Shown here: positions 55,925 to 64,000 of the stretch, one piece after another
Numbering within the stretch: the first letter of the stretch is position 1
Layout: every line of letters starts with the position of its first letter
Notes under the pieces: model-generated
Told to the model about the DNA's origin: nothing
Seen by the model: the letters and a program-made list of their open reading frames with translations, nothing else
Databases searched by the model: none
NCBI RefSeq assembly: GCF_023703415.1
Contig: NZ_JAGMTU010000010.1
Location: 22,352 to 86,351 of the forward strand
Direction: 5' to 3'
DNA from: Microbacterium sp. USTB-Y
GTDB lineage: Bacteria > Actinomycetota > Actinomycetes > Actinomycetales > Microbacteriaceae
Length of the DNA stretch: 64,000 nt
Translations under genes and position numbers: made by a program

Positions 55925-56674
55925 ATGACGGGTGGAATCGACCTGCTCCCGACCGTGATCGGGGTGCTCGTCCTCGCCGCCGTCGCGACGGCGGCTCTGC
56001 TGCTCTTCCGCGTGCCCGGACGGTGGACGCCGGCGCTCGCGGTCATCCGGGGCGCGGTGCAGCTCGCGGTGATCAGCGTGATCCTGACGGGGATCGTCTC
56101 ACAACCTGCGTGGATCGGCGTCGCCCTGCTGGTGATGTTCGGCATCGCGACGGGCGTCGCCGTGCGTCGCACGGGCGGCGGCGCCCGCAGTGTGCTCGTG
56201 ATGGCGACGTCGATCGGCGCGGGCGCGGTGGTGTCGATCGGCACCGTCTTCGCGACGGGCGCCCTGCAGCCGACACCGCGCTATCTCCTCGCGATCGGGG
56301 CGATCCTCATCGGCAACTCCATGAGCATCGCCACGCTCGCCGGGTGCCGGTTCACCGCCTCGGTCGTCGACCGCTGGGAGGAGGTCGAGGGGTGGCTGGC
56401 GCTCGGCGCAACACCGCGGCGCTCCACACTCGAACTCGCTCGAAGGGCCGTCCGGGAGTCCCTCATCCCGTCGATCGATCAGACCAAGACAACGGGTCTC
56501 GTCGTGCTGCCGGGTGCCTTCGTCGGCGCGATCTTCGGCGGCCTGTCACCGCTCGACGCGGGGCGCTTCCAGATCGTGGTGCTCGCGGCGATCATGGCAG
56601 CCGGATCCGTCACCGCCGTGCTCATCGCCACTTGGCTCGGCCCGGTGCGCACCAAGCCGGTCATCGCGGCTTAA
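55925..56674 (+). CDS. FetB/YbbM-type ABC permease (UPF0014)
   Basis: A 249-residue membrane protein with about seven helices. Diagnostic segments are AVIRGAVQLAVISVILTGIV, IGNSMSIATLAGCRF, VEGWLALGATPRRSTLEL and RESLIPSIDQTKTTGLVVLP followed by GAFVGAIFGG. In Escherichia coli the family member FetB, with the ATPase FetA, exports iron. No FetA-like ATPase is adjacent, so the partner must be elsewhere. The ATG at 55925 has GGGAGGAG upstream, 24 bp after ligA, so cotranscription with ligA is possible. It converges with the DEAD-box helicase across the repeat and terminator region. Confidence 0.88.
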   Translation: MTGGIDLLPTVIGVLVLAAVATAALLLFRVPGRWTPALAVIRGAVQLAVISVILTGIVSQPAWIGVALLVMFGIATGVAVRRTGGGARSVLVMATSIGAGAVVSIGTVFATGALQPTPRYLLAIGAILIGNSMSIATLAGCRFTASVVDRWEEVEGWLALGATPRRSTLELARRAVRESLIPSIDQTKTTGLVVLPGAFVGAIFGGLSPLDAGRFQIVVLAAIMAAGSVTAVLIATWLGPVRTKPVIAA

Positions 56675-56682
56675 GAGCACGA

Positions 56683-56772
56683 GATCGTGCCGAATGCACG
56701 GGATCGTGCCGAGTGCACGGGTCCTTCGCGTCAACGTGCCGTGTCATCGGCAGCTCGTCGTGCACTCGGCAC
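56683..56772. repeat. 19-bp tandem pair and an inverted copy
   Basis: GATCGTGCCGA(A/G)TGCACGG occurs twice back to back (56683-56701 and 56702-56720). CGTGCACTCGGCAC (56759-56772) is the reverse complement of 14 bases of the second copy (56706-56719). The three copies can form alternative stem-loops downstream of the FetB-like gene. Confidence 0.6.
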
Positions 56773-56819
56773 CGCGCCCGGGGGAACCGCGCATCGAGGT
56801 CCGTGCGCTCGGAAACTCG

Positions 56820-56851
56820 CCGTGCGCCCGGCGAGGACGCCGGGCGCACGG
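56820..56851. terminator. bidirectional hairpin terminator
   Basis: A perfect 14-bp stem, CCGTGCGCCCGGCG (56820-56833) with CGCCGGGCGCACGG (56838-56851), loop AGGA. It lies 6 nt from the stop codon of the minus-strand DEAD-box gene and ends the convergent transcript as well. Confidence 0.82.
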
Positions 56852-56857
56852 GAATGC

Positions 56858-58810
56858 TCAGTCCTTATGACGCGGCTTGCGCGGGGGCCGCTCGTCGGTG
56901 CGCCGGTCATCGCGCGGGCGGTCGTCGCGACGCGGGCGGTCACCGTAGCCGCGATCCCCGGATCCGCCCTCGTACGAGCGACGCGGACGGTCGCCGTAGC
57001 CGCGGTCACCGCCGCGGTCGTCCCGGCGGGGTCCACGGTTCGGGCGACCGGAGTCGCGCTGGATCTCGATGAGGCGGCCCGAGATCCGGGTGTCGCGCAG
57101 GCGATCCAGCACCGATGCGTCGAGGTTCGCCGGCAGCTCCACGATGGAGAAGTCGGGACGGATCGTGATCGCGCCGAAGTCGTCGCGACCGAGCCCGCCC
57201 TCGTTCGCCAGCGCGCCGACGATCTGCCGGGGCTCGACGCGGTGGCGGCGGCCCACCTCGATCCGATACGGCGTGTAGTCGCCGCGGCTGCGCCGCTCGG
57301 GCCGGGCACCGCGGTCGTCGCGATCACGCGCGTCGCGACCTCCCGAGCGCTCGGGGCGGTCCGTCCGAGGCGGGCGGTTGTCGGCGGCCACGGCGGCGGA
57401 CAGCGCGTCGTTCTCGGGGTCGAGCAGCAACGGCGTCTCGCCCTGCGCGACGACCGCGAGCGCCGCGGCGACGTCGGCCTCGGGCACGTCGTGGTGGCGC
57501 ACGTAGTGGGCGATGATGTCGCGGAAGCCTTCGATCCGCCCCGTCTCCTCCAGCGCCGCGGTGATCGCATCGTCGAAGCGCGCGAGGCGGGTGCTGTTCA
57601 CGTCCTCGGTCGTCGGGAGCTGCATCTGGGTGGGCTGCTGCCGCGTGGCGCGCTCGATGTGCTTGAGCAGGTAGCGTTCGCGCGGCGTGATGAAGCTGAT
57701 CGCGTCACCGCTGCGCCCCGCGCGACCGGTGCGGCCGATGCGGTGCACGTACGACTCGGTGTCGGTGGGGATGTCGAAGTTCACGACGTGGCTGATCCGC
57801 TCGACGTCGAGCCCGCGCGCCGCGACGTCGGTCGCCACGAGGATGTCGAGCTTGCCGTCCTTGAGCTGGCCGACGGTGCGCTCGCGCATCGGCTGCGGGA
57901 TGTCGCCGTTGATCGCCGCGGCGGAGTAGCCACGGGCACGGAGCTTCTCGGCCAGCGTCTCTGTCTCGTTCTTGGTGCGGACGAACACGATCATGCCCTC
58001 GAAGTTCTCCACCTCGAGGATCCGGGTGAGCGCGTCGACCTTCTGCGCATACGAGACGACGAGGTAGCGCTGCGTGATGTTCGCGTTGGTGGTCGTCTTG
58101 CCCTTGACCGAGATCTCCTCGGGGTCGTGCAGGTACTGCTGGGCGAGCCGGCGGATCGTCGCGGGCATGGTCGCGGAGAACAGCGCGACCTGCTTGTCCT
58201 CGGGGGTCTGCGCGAGGATCTGCTCCACGTCCTCTGCGAAGCCCATCTTGAGCATCTCGTCGGCTTCGTCGAGCACCAGGTTCTTGAGCTCGGACAGGTC
58301 GAGCGTGCCCTTGGCGAGGTGGTCCATGATGCGGCCCGGGGTGCCCACGACGATGTGCACGCCGCGACGGAGCGCCGACAGCTGCACGCCGTAGCCCTGT
58401 CCGCCGTAGACGGGCAGGAGGTGAACGCCCGGAAGCTGGGCGGCGTAGGCCTCGAACGCCTCCGCGACCTGCAGGGCGAGTTCGCGGGTGGGGGCGAGCA
58501 CGAGCGCCTGCGGGTTGCGCTGCTGCAGATCGAGGTTCTCCAGGATCGGCAGGGCGAAGGCCGCGGTCTTCCCCGTTCCCGTCTGCGCGGTGCCGAGCAC
58601 GTCGCGGCCCCCGAGCAGCAGCGGGATCGTCTCGCGCTGGATCGCCGACGGCGTCTCGTAGCCGAGCGCCTTGATCGCGGCGAGAACGGGGCCGGTGATG
58701 CCGAGCTCTTCGAAGCCGGGGCCCGCCGGCGCTTCCGCTTCGGTCGTTCCGTCGCCCTCCGCAGCGGGGTCGATGGGGGTCTCGGTCGGCGTCGCGTCGT
58801 CTCGGGTCAC
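56858..58810 (-). CDS. DEAD-box RNA helicase (DeaD/CsdA-like)
   Basis: A 650-residue RNA helicase. The core has the Q motif region (YETPSAIQRETIPLLL), motif I AQTGTGKT, motif II DEAD, motif III SAT and motif VI HRIGRTGRAGR. After the core, a DbpA-like RNA-binding domain is present (YTPYRIEVGRRHRVEPRQIV). A basic Arg/Gly/Asp-rich tail with two GDRGYGDRPRR repeats follows and ends in PRKPRHKD, as in cold-shock helicases. The GTG at 58810 follows a TACCCT hexamer by 5 nt, suggesting a leaderless start. It is probably involved in ribosome assembly or RNA decay at low temperature (family knowledge). Confidence 0.94.
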   Translation of the reverse strand: MTRDDATPTETPIDPAAEGDGTTEAEAPAGPGFEELGITGPVLAAIKALGYETPSAIQRETIPLLLGGRDVLGTAQTGTGKTAAFALPILENLDLQQRNPQALVLAPTRELALQVAEAFEAYAAQLPGVHLLPVYGGQGYGVQLSALRRGVHIVVGTPGRIMDHLAKGTLDLSELKNLVLDEADEMLKMGFAEDVEQILAQTPEDKQVALFSATMPATIRRLAQQYLHDPEEISVKGKTTTNANITQRYLVVSYAQKVDALTRILEVENFEGMIVFVRTKNETETLAEKLRARGYSAAAINGDIPQPMRERTVGQLKDGKLDILVATDVAARGLDVERISHVVNFDIPTDTESYVHRIGRTGRAGRSGDAISFITPRERYLLKHIERATRQQPTQMQLPTTEDVNSTRLARFDDAITAALEETGRIEGFRDIIAHYVRHHDVPEADVAAALAVVAQGETPLLLDPENDALSAAVAADNRPPRTDRPERSGGRDARDRDDRGARPERRSRGDYTPYRIEVGRRHRVEPRQIVGALANEGGLGRDDFGAITIRPDFSIVELPANLDASVLDRLRDTRISGRLIEIQRDSGRPNRGPRRDDRGGDRGYGDRPRRSYEGGSGDRGYGDRPRRDDRPRDDRRTDERPPRKPRHKD

Positions 58811-58917
58811 AACTCAGGGTACCGTCCCGGCCCTGGGAGATCGCAGCCCGGGGCCGCACAGGGCTCGATCCGTGGCCGGGATCGGGCCCTTCGCGGGATC
58901 GGAGACAACAGGACCGG

Positions 58918-60618
58918 TCAGTTCCCCGAGGTCAGCGCGACCAGACGTTCCTTGACCTGGCGGCGCAGCACCTTGCCGATCAGCGAGGTCGGCAGCTCGT
59001 CGACGACGAAGATGCGGCGGGGAACCTTGTAGGGCGTGAGGATCCCGCGGGCGAACTCGCGGATCGCCTCGACGTCGACGTCCGTGCCCGGATCCACCAC
59101 GATCGCGGCCACGACCTCCTCGCCGGAGTGCTCGCTGGGAAGTCCCACGACCGCGGCGTCGATGACGTCCGGGTGCTGGCGCAGGGCGCCCTCGACCTCG
59201 GTGGGGGCGACGTTGAAGCCGCCGGTGATGATGAGCTCCTTGATGCGGTCGACGATGCGCACGAACCCGCCCTCGTCGATCGTGACGATGTCGCCGGTGC
59301 GGAACCAGCCGTCCGCGAACACAGCCTCCGTCTCCTCGGGCTTGCCGTAGTAGCCCGAGAACACCTGCGGTCCGCGGACGACGAGCTCGCCGGGCTGCCC
59401 CGGCTCCACGTCCTTCGTCGGCTCGTCCGGATCCACGACACGGCACTCGGTCCCGGGAAGCGGCAGCCCCACGGTTCCCGGGACGCGGTTGTCCGCGACG
59501 GGGTTCGCCATGAGCACGGGGGAGCACTCGCTCAGGCCGTACCCCTCGACGAGGTACCCTCCGGTCGCCTGCTCGAACGGGACGACGAGCTCGTGCGGCA
59601 GGGCCATCGCGCCCGAGATCGCGACCTCGATGCCGGCGAGCGAGACGCCCTTCGCGGTCGCGGCCTTGAGCAGGCGGTCCGCGATCGGCGGCACGAGCGG
59701 CAGGAACGTCGCCGGGTGCTTCTTGACGACGTCGAGGACGAGATCCGGGTCGAACTTGGGGAACAGCACGAGGCGCGCCCCCATCGACATCGCGAAGGTG
59801 AGGCAGAGCGTGAGCCCGTAGGCGTGGAACATCGGCAGCACGGCGTAGACGACGCAGCCGTTGCCGCGCGTGATCGACGGGACCCACGCCTGCGCCTGTG
59901 CGGCGTTGGCGAGCAGGTTGCGGTGCGTCAGCGAGGCGCCCTTCGGGGTGCCCGTGGTGCCGGACGTGTACTGGATGATCGCGAGGTCGTCGGTCGCCGG
60001 CCGCGGGTGCGACGCCGGGAGCGGGGAGTATCCGAGGACGGACTCCCAGGTGACCGTGCCGCGTACCCGCGTGGTGAGCGCCTCCCGGGATTCACGCGCC
60101 TTCGCGACCGGGAGGCGCAGGGCGAACCGCGTGAGCGCGGGCATCGCGCGGGTGACGTCGACCGAGATCAGGTTCGTGACGGCGAGATCCGAAGGGAACT
60201 CCTGCACGGACGCGACGACCTTGTTCCAGACGATCGCGTGCTTCGCGCCGTGGTCCTCGAACTGCTTGCGCAGCTCGCGCGGCGTGTAGAGCGGGTTGTG
60301 CTCCACGGCGACGGCGCCCAGGCGCAGCACGGCGTAGAACGCGACGATGTGCTGCGGGCAGTTCGGCAGCACGATCGCCACCGGATCCCCGGCCTTCACG
60401 CCGAGCGCCTTGAGCCCCGCGGCCGCACGGTCGATCGCGGCCTGCAGGTCGCGGTAGGACGTCGTCCGCCCGAAGAACTGCAGGGCGGGGGCGTCCGGGT
60501 AGTCGCGGGCCGACGCCTCGACGATGTCGACGAGGGATCCGGAGACCACGGCGAGATCCTCCGGCACCCCCTCGGCGTAGCTGGCGGTCCAGGGGCGCGG
60601 GGGAACGAACGTCGTCAC
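58918..60618 (-). CDS. long-chain fatty-acid--CoA ligase (FadD-like, AMP-forming)
   Basis: A 566-residue ANL-superfamily enzyme that activates fatty acids via an acyl-adenylate. The P-loop is YTSGTTGTPKGASLTHRN, with the A5 motif EGYGLSECSPV, the A7-A8 region GWFRTGDIVTIDEGG and VDRIKELIITGGFNVAPTEV, and the catalytic lysine motif in LIGKVLRR near the C-terminus. Chain-length preference is not readable. The GTG at 60618 has TAGGCT exactly 6 nt upstream, so it is probably leaderless and independent of the transporter genes that precede it on this strand. It is followed by the helicase after about 107 bp. Confidence 0.93.
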   Translation of the reverse strand: MTTFVPPRPWTASYAEGVPEDLAVVSGSLVDIVEASARDYPDAPALQFFGRTTSYRDLQAAIDRAAAGLKALGVKAGDPVAIVLPNCPQHIVAFYAVLRLGAVAVEHNPLYTPRELRKQFEDHGAKHAIVWNKVVASVQEFPSDLAVTNLISVDVTRAMPALTRFALRLPVAKARESREALTTRVRGTVTWESVLGYSPLPASHPRPATDDLAIIQYTSGTTGTPKGASLTHRNLLANAAQAQAWVPSITRGNGCVVYAVLPMFHAYGLTLCLTFAMSMGARLVLFPKFDPDLVLDVVKKHPATFLPLVPPIADRLLKAATAKGVSLAGIEVAISGAMALPHELVVPFEQATGGYLVEGYGLSECSPVLMANPVADNRVPGTVGLPLPGTECRVVDPDEPTKDVEPGQPGELVVRGPQVFSGYYGKPEETEAVFADGWFRTGDIVTIDEGGFVRIVDRIKELIITGGFNVAPTEVEGALRQHPDVIDAAVVGLPSEHSGEEVVAAIVVDPGTDVDVEAIREFARGILTPYKVPRRIFVVDELPTSLIGKVLRRQVKERLVALTSGN

Positions 60619-60624
60619 CTGCTC

Positions 60625-60630
60625 AGCCTA
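60625..60630 (-). promoter_or_regulatory. -10 element of a leaderless start (acyl-CoA ligase)
   Basis: On the minus strand TAGGCT ends 6 nt before the GTG at 60618. Confidence 0.5.
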
Positions 60631-60649
60631 TGCCGCCGGGCGGCGAACA

Positions 60650-60689
60650 TGCTCCGGGCGGCGCCACCCCCTCCGCACCCCCCGGAGCA
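60650..60689 (-). terminator. hairpin downstream of the transporter operon
   Basis: TGCTCCGGG (60650-60658) pairs with CCCGGAGCA (60681-60689) across a 22-nt GC-rich loop. It lies 2 nt beyond the stop codon of the last transporter gene and before the acyl-CoA ligase promoter. Confidence 0.5.
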
Positions 60690-60691
60690 CC

Positions 60692-61492
60692 TCACCGGCG
60701 CTGTTGCTCGCTGCCGGAGAGCTTCTGGGCCAGGGCGATCGGGACGATCGAGACCACGACCAGCACGACGGCGATCACGGACACGATCGGCGCCTGGTTG
60801 GGGCGGGCGACGTTGTCGATGATGAACATCGGGAGCGTCCGCACCCCGGAACCGGCGGTGAACGTCGTCACCACGATCTCGTCGAAGGACAGCGCGAACG
60901 CGAGCAGTCCGCCGGTGAGCAGCGCCGAGCGCAGCTGCGGGAAGGTGACGAGCCGGAACGTCGTCCAGATGCCGGCTCCGAGGTCTGCCGAGGCCTCCTC
61001 GAAGGAGGTGCCCATGCGTCGCAGTCGGGCGACAGCGTTGTTGAAGACGGTGACGATGCAGAACGTCGTGTGCGCGATGATCACCGTCCAGATCGACAGC
61101 GGAACCCCGAGGATCGTGCGGAACAGGTTGTTCAGCGCGATGCCGGTGATGATGCCGGGCAGCGCGATCGGGAGGATCACGAGCAGGTTCACGGTGTTGC
61201 GGCCGAAGAACGAGAACCGCTGCAGCGCGAAGGAGAGCATCGTGCCGAGGATGAGCGCGAGGGCCGATGAGATCAGTGCGACGAGGGCGCTCGTGCCGAC
61301 GGCCTCGAGGGCGCCGTCGCTGCGGAACGCCCGCCCCCACCACTCCAGGGTGAACCCGGGAGGTGGCCAGGTGAGCGACGACGACGTGGAGAACGAGTTG
61401 ACGAGCACGACCAGGAGCGGCACGTACACGACCGCGAGGATCACGGTCGTGACGACGCCGAGGGTGACCCTGGTTCCGAGGGAGATGCGCAC
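60692..61492 (-). CDS. polyamine-type ABC importer permease (PotC-like)
   Basis: A 266-residue inner-membrane permease with about six helices of the BPD type. The EAA loop reads MGTSFEEASADLGAGIWTTF and the sequence after it is RLVTFPQLRSALLTGGLLAF. Other segments are IALPGIITGIALNNLF and FALSFDEIVVTTFTAG, typical of PotC/PotI. I chose the GTG at 61492: TAGGAG lies 5 nt upstream, and it starts 8 bp after the PotB-like stop, so they are cotranscribed. It pairs with the PotB-like subunit. Confidence 0.9.
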   Translation of the reverse strand: MRISLGTRVTLGVVTTVILAVVYVPLLVVLVNSFSTSSSLTWPPPGFTLEWWGRAFRSDGALEAVGTSALVALISSALALILGTMLSFALQRFSFFGRNTVNLLVILPIALPGIITGIALNNLFRTILGVPLSIWTVIIAHTTFCIVTVFNNAVARLRRMGTSFEEASADLGAGIWTTFRLVTFPQLRSALLTGGLLAFALSFDEIVVTTFTAGSGVRTLPMFIIDNVARPNQAPIVSVIAVVLVVVSIVPIALAQKLSGSEQQRR

Positions 61493-61500
61493 GATGACTC

Positions 61501-62427
61501 CTACAGGTTGTCCAGGGCGCCAGTGCGGCGCACGAGGAAGAGGTAGCCGAAGATGATGACGATGGGAATGAGGGCGATCGCGCTCGCGAGCGGCAGGTTG
61601 TTCGCCGCGCCGATGTCCTGGTAGACGAGCGTGCCGAGCATCTGCGCTCCGCCGCCGACGATGCCGATCGTGATGTAGTCGCCGAGAGACAGCGAGAAGC
61701 TGAAGATCGTGCCGGCGATGATCGCGGGCAGGGCCATCGGCCACACGACCAGCCGCAGCGTGGCCCAGCTGCGTCCGCCCAGGTCGCCCGAGGCTTCGAG
61801 CAGCGAGCTCGGCACCCGCTCGAGACCCGCGTAGATGGGCAGGATGACGTACGGCAGCCACAGGTAGGACAGCGTGATGATGGTCGCCGTGATGCCGTAG
61901 CCGGGGGTGCTCCCGCCGAAGGGACGCAGCAGCCAGTCCAGGATCCCGTCGCTGGAGAGCACCGACCGCCAGGCGAAGGCCTTCACGAGGTACGAGGCCC
62001 AGAGCGGGGTCAGCACGAGCACGACGAGCGCGCGCTGCAGGGCAGGGGAGGCCACCATCGCCATGAAGTAGGCGATGGGCAGGGCGAGGGCCACGTCGAT
62101 GAGGGTCACGGCGAGGGCGATCCCCACGGTGCGCAGCGTGATGCCCTGGTAGAACGCATCCGTCACGACGGTCACCACGTTGTCGAAGGTGAACTCGGTG
62201 CGGATCTGACCGGTGTAGGTGTCGGTGGTCCAGAACGCCGTCACGAGCAGCAGGGCCAGGGCGACGACGTAGACCGCCCCGAGCCAGAACAGCGGGGCCG
62301 ACAGGAGCAGGGCGAGACGGGCGCGCGGGTGCGCGGAGAGGTAGACGGATCCGCGTCGCGCCGCGGAGCGGCGGGGCGACGGGATCGACGAGCGCGGCGG
62401 CGTCTTCGCCGGTGCGATGGTGGTCAT
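61501..62427 (-). CDS. polyamine-type ABC importer permease (PotB-like)
   Basis: A 308-residue permease with six main helices after a ~45-residue cytoplasmic N-terminus (TTIAPAKTPPRSSIPSPRRS). The EAA loop is LEASGDLGGRSWATLRLVVW with PMALPAIIAGTIFSFSLSLG following it, as in PotB/PotH. The first helix has LLSAPLFWLGAVYVVALALL. The ATG at 62427 has an AAAGG upstream. It is the third gene of the cluster (ATPase, binding protein, PotB, PotC). Confidence 0.9.
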   Translation of the reverse strand: MTTIAPAKTPPRSSIPSPRRSAARRGSVYLSAHPRARLALLLSAPLFWLGAVYVVALALLLVTAFWTTDTYTGQIRTEFTFDNVVTVVTDAFYQGITLRTVGIALAVTLIDVALALPIAYFMAMVASPALQRALVVLVLTPLWASYLVKAFAWRSVLSSDGILDWLLRPFGGSTPGYGITATIITLSYLWLPYVILPIYAGLERVPSSLLEASGDLGGRSWATLRLVVWPMALPAIIAGTIFSFSLSLGDYITIGIVGGGAQMLGTLVYQDIGAANNLPLASAIALIPIVIIFGYLFLVRRTGALDNL

Positions 62428-62490
62428 GACGGGCCTTTCGGGTCCCGGTCCCGGTCGCCCGGAGCATGAGCCCCGGGCGACCGGATCCGA

Positions 62491-63669
62491 TCAGTTCCGG
62501 ATCTGCTGCCAGGCCGTGGTCCAGCCCGCGTAGTCGATGCACTTCACGTCGGTGCGGCCGTCGAGGCACTTCGCGATCGGGGTGGTCCAGTACCAGATCT
62601 TCTTCGCGTAGTCGGCGTCGCCCGCGTGGTACGAGGCGCAGTCGTCGCGGTAGTCGCACGCCTTCTCGCTGGAAGGCGCTTCGCCGAAGAACGCGGTGGC
62701 CTGGGCGTTCGCCTTCGGGCTGGAGATGTAGTCGAGCCATGCGTACGCGCAGTTCGGGTTCTTCGCCTTCGACGAGATCATCCAGGTGTCGCTCCAGCCG
62801 GTGGCTCCCTCGCTCGGAAGCACGACCGCGGTCTTGGCGCCTTCGCCCTCGAGCGTGTTCTGGATCACCTGCCAGGTGGTGCCGGCCACGCTGTCGCCCG
62901 ACTGGAACGACTGCACCTCCTTGAGGTAGTCGCCCCAGTACTCGCTGATGTTGGGACGCTGCTCCTTGAGCAGGTCGACGGCGGCGTCGAACTGCTTCTG
63001 GTCCAGCGCGTAGGGGTTGGTGATCTTCAGCTCCGGCTTGTGCGCCATGAGGTAGACGGCGGCGTCGGCGATGTAGATGGGGGAGTCGTAAGCCGTGATC
63101 TTGCCCTTGTGCTCGGACGCCTTGTCGAAGACGACGTCCCAGGAGGTGGGCGCGGTCGGGAACGTCTCGGTGTTGTACATGAGCAGATTCGCGCCGTAGC
63201 CGTGCGGGACGCCGTAGTGCTTTCCGTCGACCGTGTTCCAGGCGCGGTCCTTGAGGAACGGGAAGATGCCGTCGTAGTTCTTCAGCAGCTTGGTGTTGAC
63301 CTCGACCACGTCGCCCGAGGCGATGAGGCGCAGCGACGCGTCGCCCGACGCGGAGACCACGTCGTAGTCGCCGGTCTTCATGAGGTTCAGCGCCTCGTCC
63401 GAGGTCCCGAAGGTCTTCGCCTCGACCTTGCAGCCGGTCGCCTTCGTGAAGTCGGAGACCCAGTCGACGTTCGGATCGTTCGATCCGTCCTCCACATAAC
63501 CGGGCCAGGCGAGGATCTTGACCGCGCCCTCGGTCTTGCCGAGCTTCTCGATCGGGCCCGACGCGGCGCCGCCGCCACCGGATCCTGCGGTGCCGCAGCC
63601 CGTGAGTGCGGCGATCACCGCCGTGGCGAGGCCGACGGCCGCGAAGGCCGTGAGGGTGTTCTTTCGCAT
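62491..63669 (-). CDS. polyamine-type ABC substrate-binding lipoprotein (PotD-like)
   Basis: A 392-residue extracellular binding lipoprotein. The signal peptide ends in the lipobox L-T-G-C with the lipid cysteine at residue 25. The mature part starts with a Gly/Ala/Ser linker and has VKILAWPGYVEDGS, FGTSDEALNLMKTGDYDVVS, GVPHGYGANLLMYNTETFP and WQVIQNTLEGEG, as in spermidine/putrescine-binding proteins. Six cysteines in the mature part (several in the C-terminal quarter) could form disulfides. The ATG at 63669 follows AAAGGAG. Polyamine specificity is inferred from family and gene set. Confidence 0.9.
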   Translation of the reverse strand: MRKNTLTAFAAVGLATAVIAALTGCGTAGSGGGGAASGPIEKLGKTEGAVKILAWPGYVEDGSNDPNVDWVSDFTKATGCKVEAKTFGTSDEALNLMKTGDYDVVSASGDASLRLIASGDVVEVNTKLLKNYDGIFPFLKDRAWNTVDGKHYGVPHGYGANLLMYNTETFPTAPTSWDVVFDKASEHKGKITAYDSPIYIADAAVYLMAHKPELKITNPYALDQKQFDAAVDLLKEQRPNISEYWGDYLKEVQSFQSGDSVAGTTWQVIQNTLEGEGAKTAVVLPSEGATGWSDTWMISSKAKNPNCAYAWLDYISSPKANAQATAFFGEAPSSEKACDYRDDCASYHAGDADYAKKIWYWTTPIAKCLDGRTDVKCIDYAGWTTAWQQIRN

Positions 63670-63711
63670 GGAGTACTCCTTTGTTTCTCTTGCGTTCGGT
63701 GGTGCGAGGGT

Positions 63712-64000
63712 TCAGTGCGTGTCGACTGTGCGGATGGTGCGGGAGGGGGTGTCGTTCTGCTCGGCGATGGGTGCGTCGCCCAGGGCGACGACGTCCGCGT
63801 CCCGCCAGGACACGAACACCCGGTCGCCGTGGCTCCCGTGCGCGCGACCGCCGGCGTTCTGCTGCAGCACCGCGACCCGCGGCCCCTGGTCCAGATCCAC
63901 GACCAGCCGCACCCCGGAACCGAGATAGATCGCCTCCGCGACCACCCCCGCCGCCGACCGCGACCCCGCCTCCGTCGACGGGCCGGCACCGACGAGCATC
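63712..64000 (-). CDS. polyamine-type ABC importer ATPase (PotA-like), C-terminal end only
   Basis: Only the last ~95 codons are in the window; the gene continues past base 64000. The visible part carries a TOBE-type domain (AGVVAEAIYLGSGVRLVVDL and HGDRVFVSWRDADVVALGDA), which is the regulatory end of PotA/MalK-class ATPases. A methionine codon at 63999 is internal, not the start. It precedes the binding-protein gene by 42 bp, so it heads the operon. The ATPase motifs are not visible here, so the call rests on the TOBE sequence and gene order. Confidence 0.85.
   Translation of the reverse strand, partial: MLVGAGPSTEAGSRSAAGVVAEAIYLGSGVRLVVDLDQGPRVAVLQQNAGGRAHGSHGDRVFVSWRDADVVALGDAPIAEQNDTPSRTIRTVDTH

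Overview
The window is GC-rich (about 70%) actinobacterial chromosome. Gene families, gene order (mnmA, a GNAT-AAA+ fusion, then ligA; glgX-glgE-glgB) and the many starts with a -10 hexamer just upstream of the start codon suggest Microbacteriaceae, probably Microbacterium or a close relative. The genus is an inference. I see no phage, integrase, transposase, CRISPR array, rRNA or plasmid genes. It is mostly ordinary chromosome, with the unusual features listed under findings.

Layout. 1-4.2 kb: the 3' end of gltX, a lipocalin, tRNA-Gln(CTG), a small lipoprotein, then a minus-strand YjbR gene and its coupled partner, with a beta-propeller remnant in frame behind the YjbR stop. 4.3-13.9 kb: an amino-acid permease paired with an orphan solute-binding lipoprotein, a secreted 5'-nucleotidase, an SDR/DUF2867 protein behind a palindrome, topoisomerase IB, two small membrane proteins and an M23 endopeptidase. 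13.9-18.4 kb: an MprF-like membrane/DUF2156 protein, and an AsnC-type regulator divergent from a PLP gamma-family enzyme across a palindromic operator. 18.4-33 kb: an MFS protein, a two-permease/two-ATPase ABC system, an ArsR-like regulator coupled to an MFS exporter, an SDR coupled to a CtpE-like P-type ATPase, and an acyltransferase.

33-43 kb: a YbaK-type deacylase, aminopeptidase N, a CPA2 antiporter, an MBL-fold hydrolase, tRNA-Glu(CTC), a short archaeal/eukaryotic-type ProS, a second acyltransferase, and an ECF sigma factor coupled to a DUF4349 membrane protein. 43-49.5 kb: glgX-glgE-glgB for alpha-glucan metabolism. 49.6-56.7 kb: cysteine desulfurase, a 43-bp tandem repeat, mnmA, the GNAT-AAA+ fusion, ligA and a FetB-like permease. 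56.9-64 kb, all minus strand: a DEAD-box helicase, an acyl-CoA synthetase and a polyamine-type ABC importer whose ATPase runs off the window.

Functional links: the cysteine desulfurase and MnmA can form a tRNA-thiolation relay. GlgE, GlgB and GlgX build, branch and debranch alpha-glucan. Strong GC hairpins separate most convergent pairs, and several adjacent pairs overlap by 4 nt (ATGA or GTGA), which indicates translational coupling.
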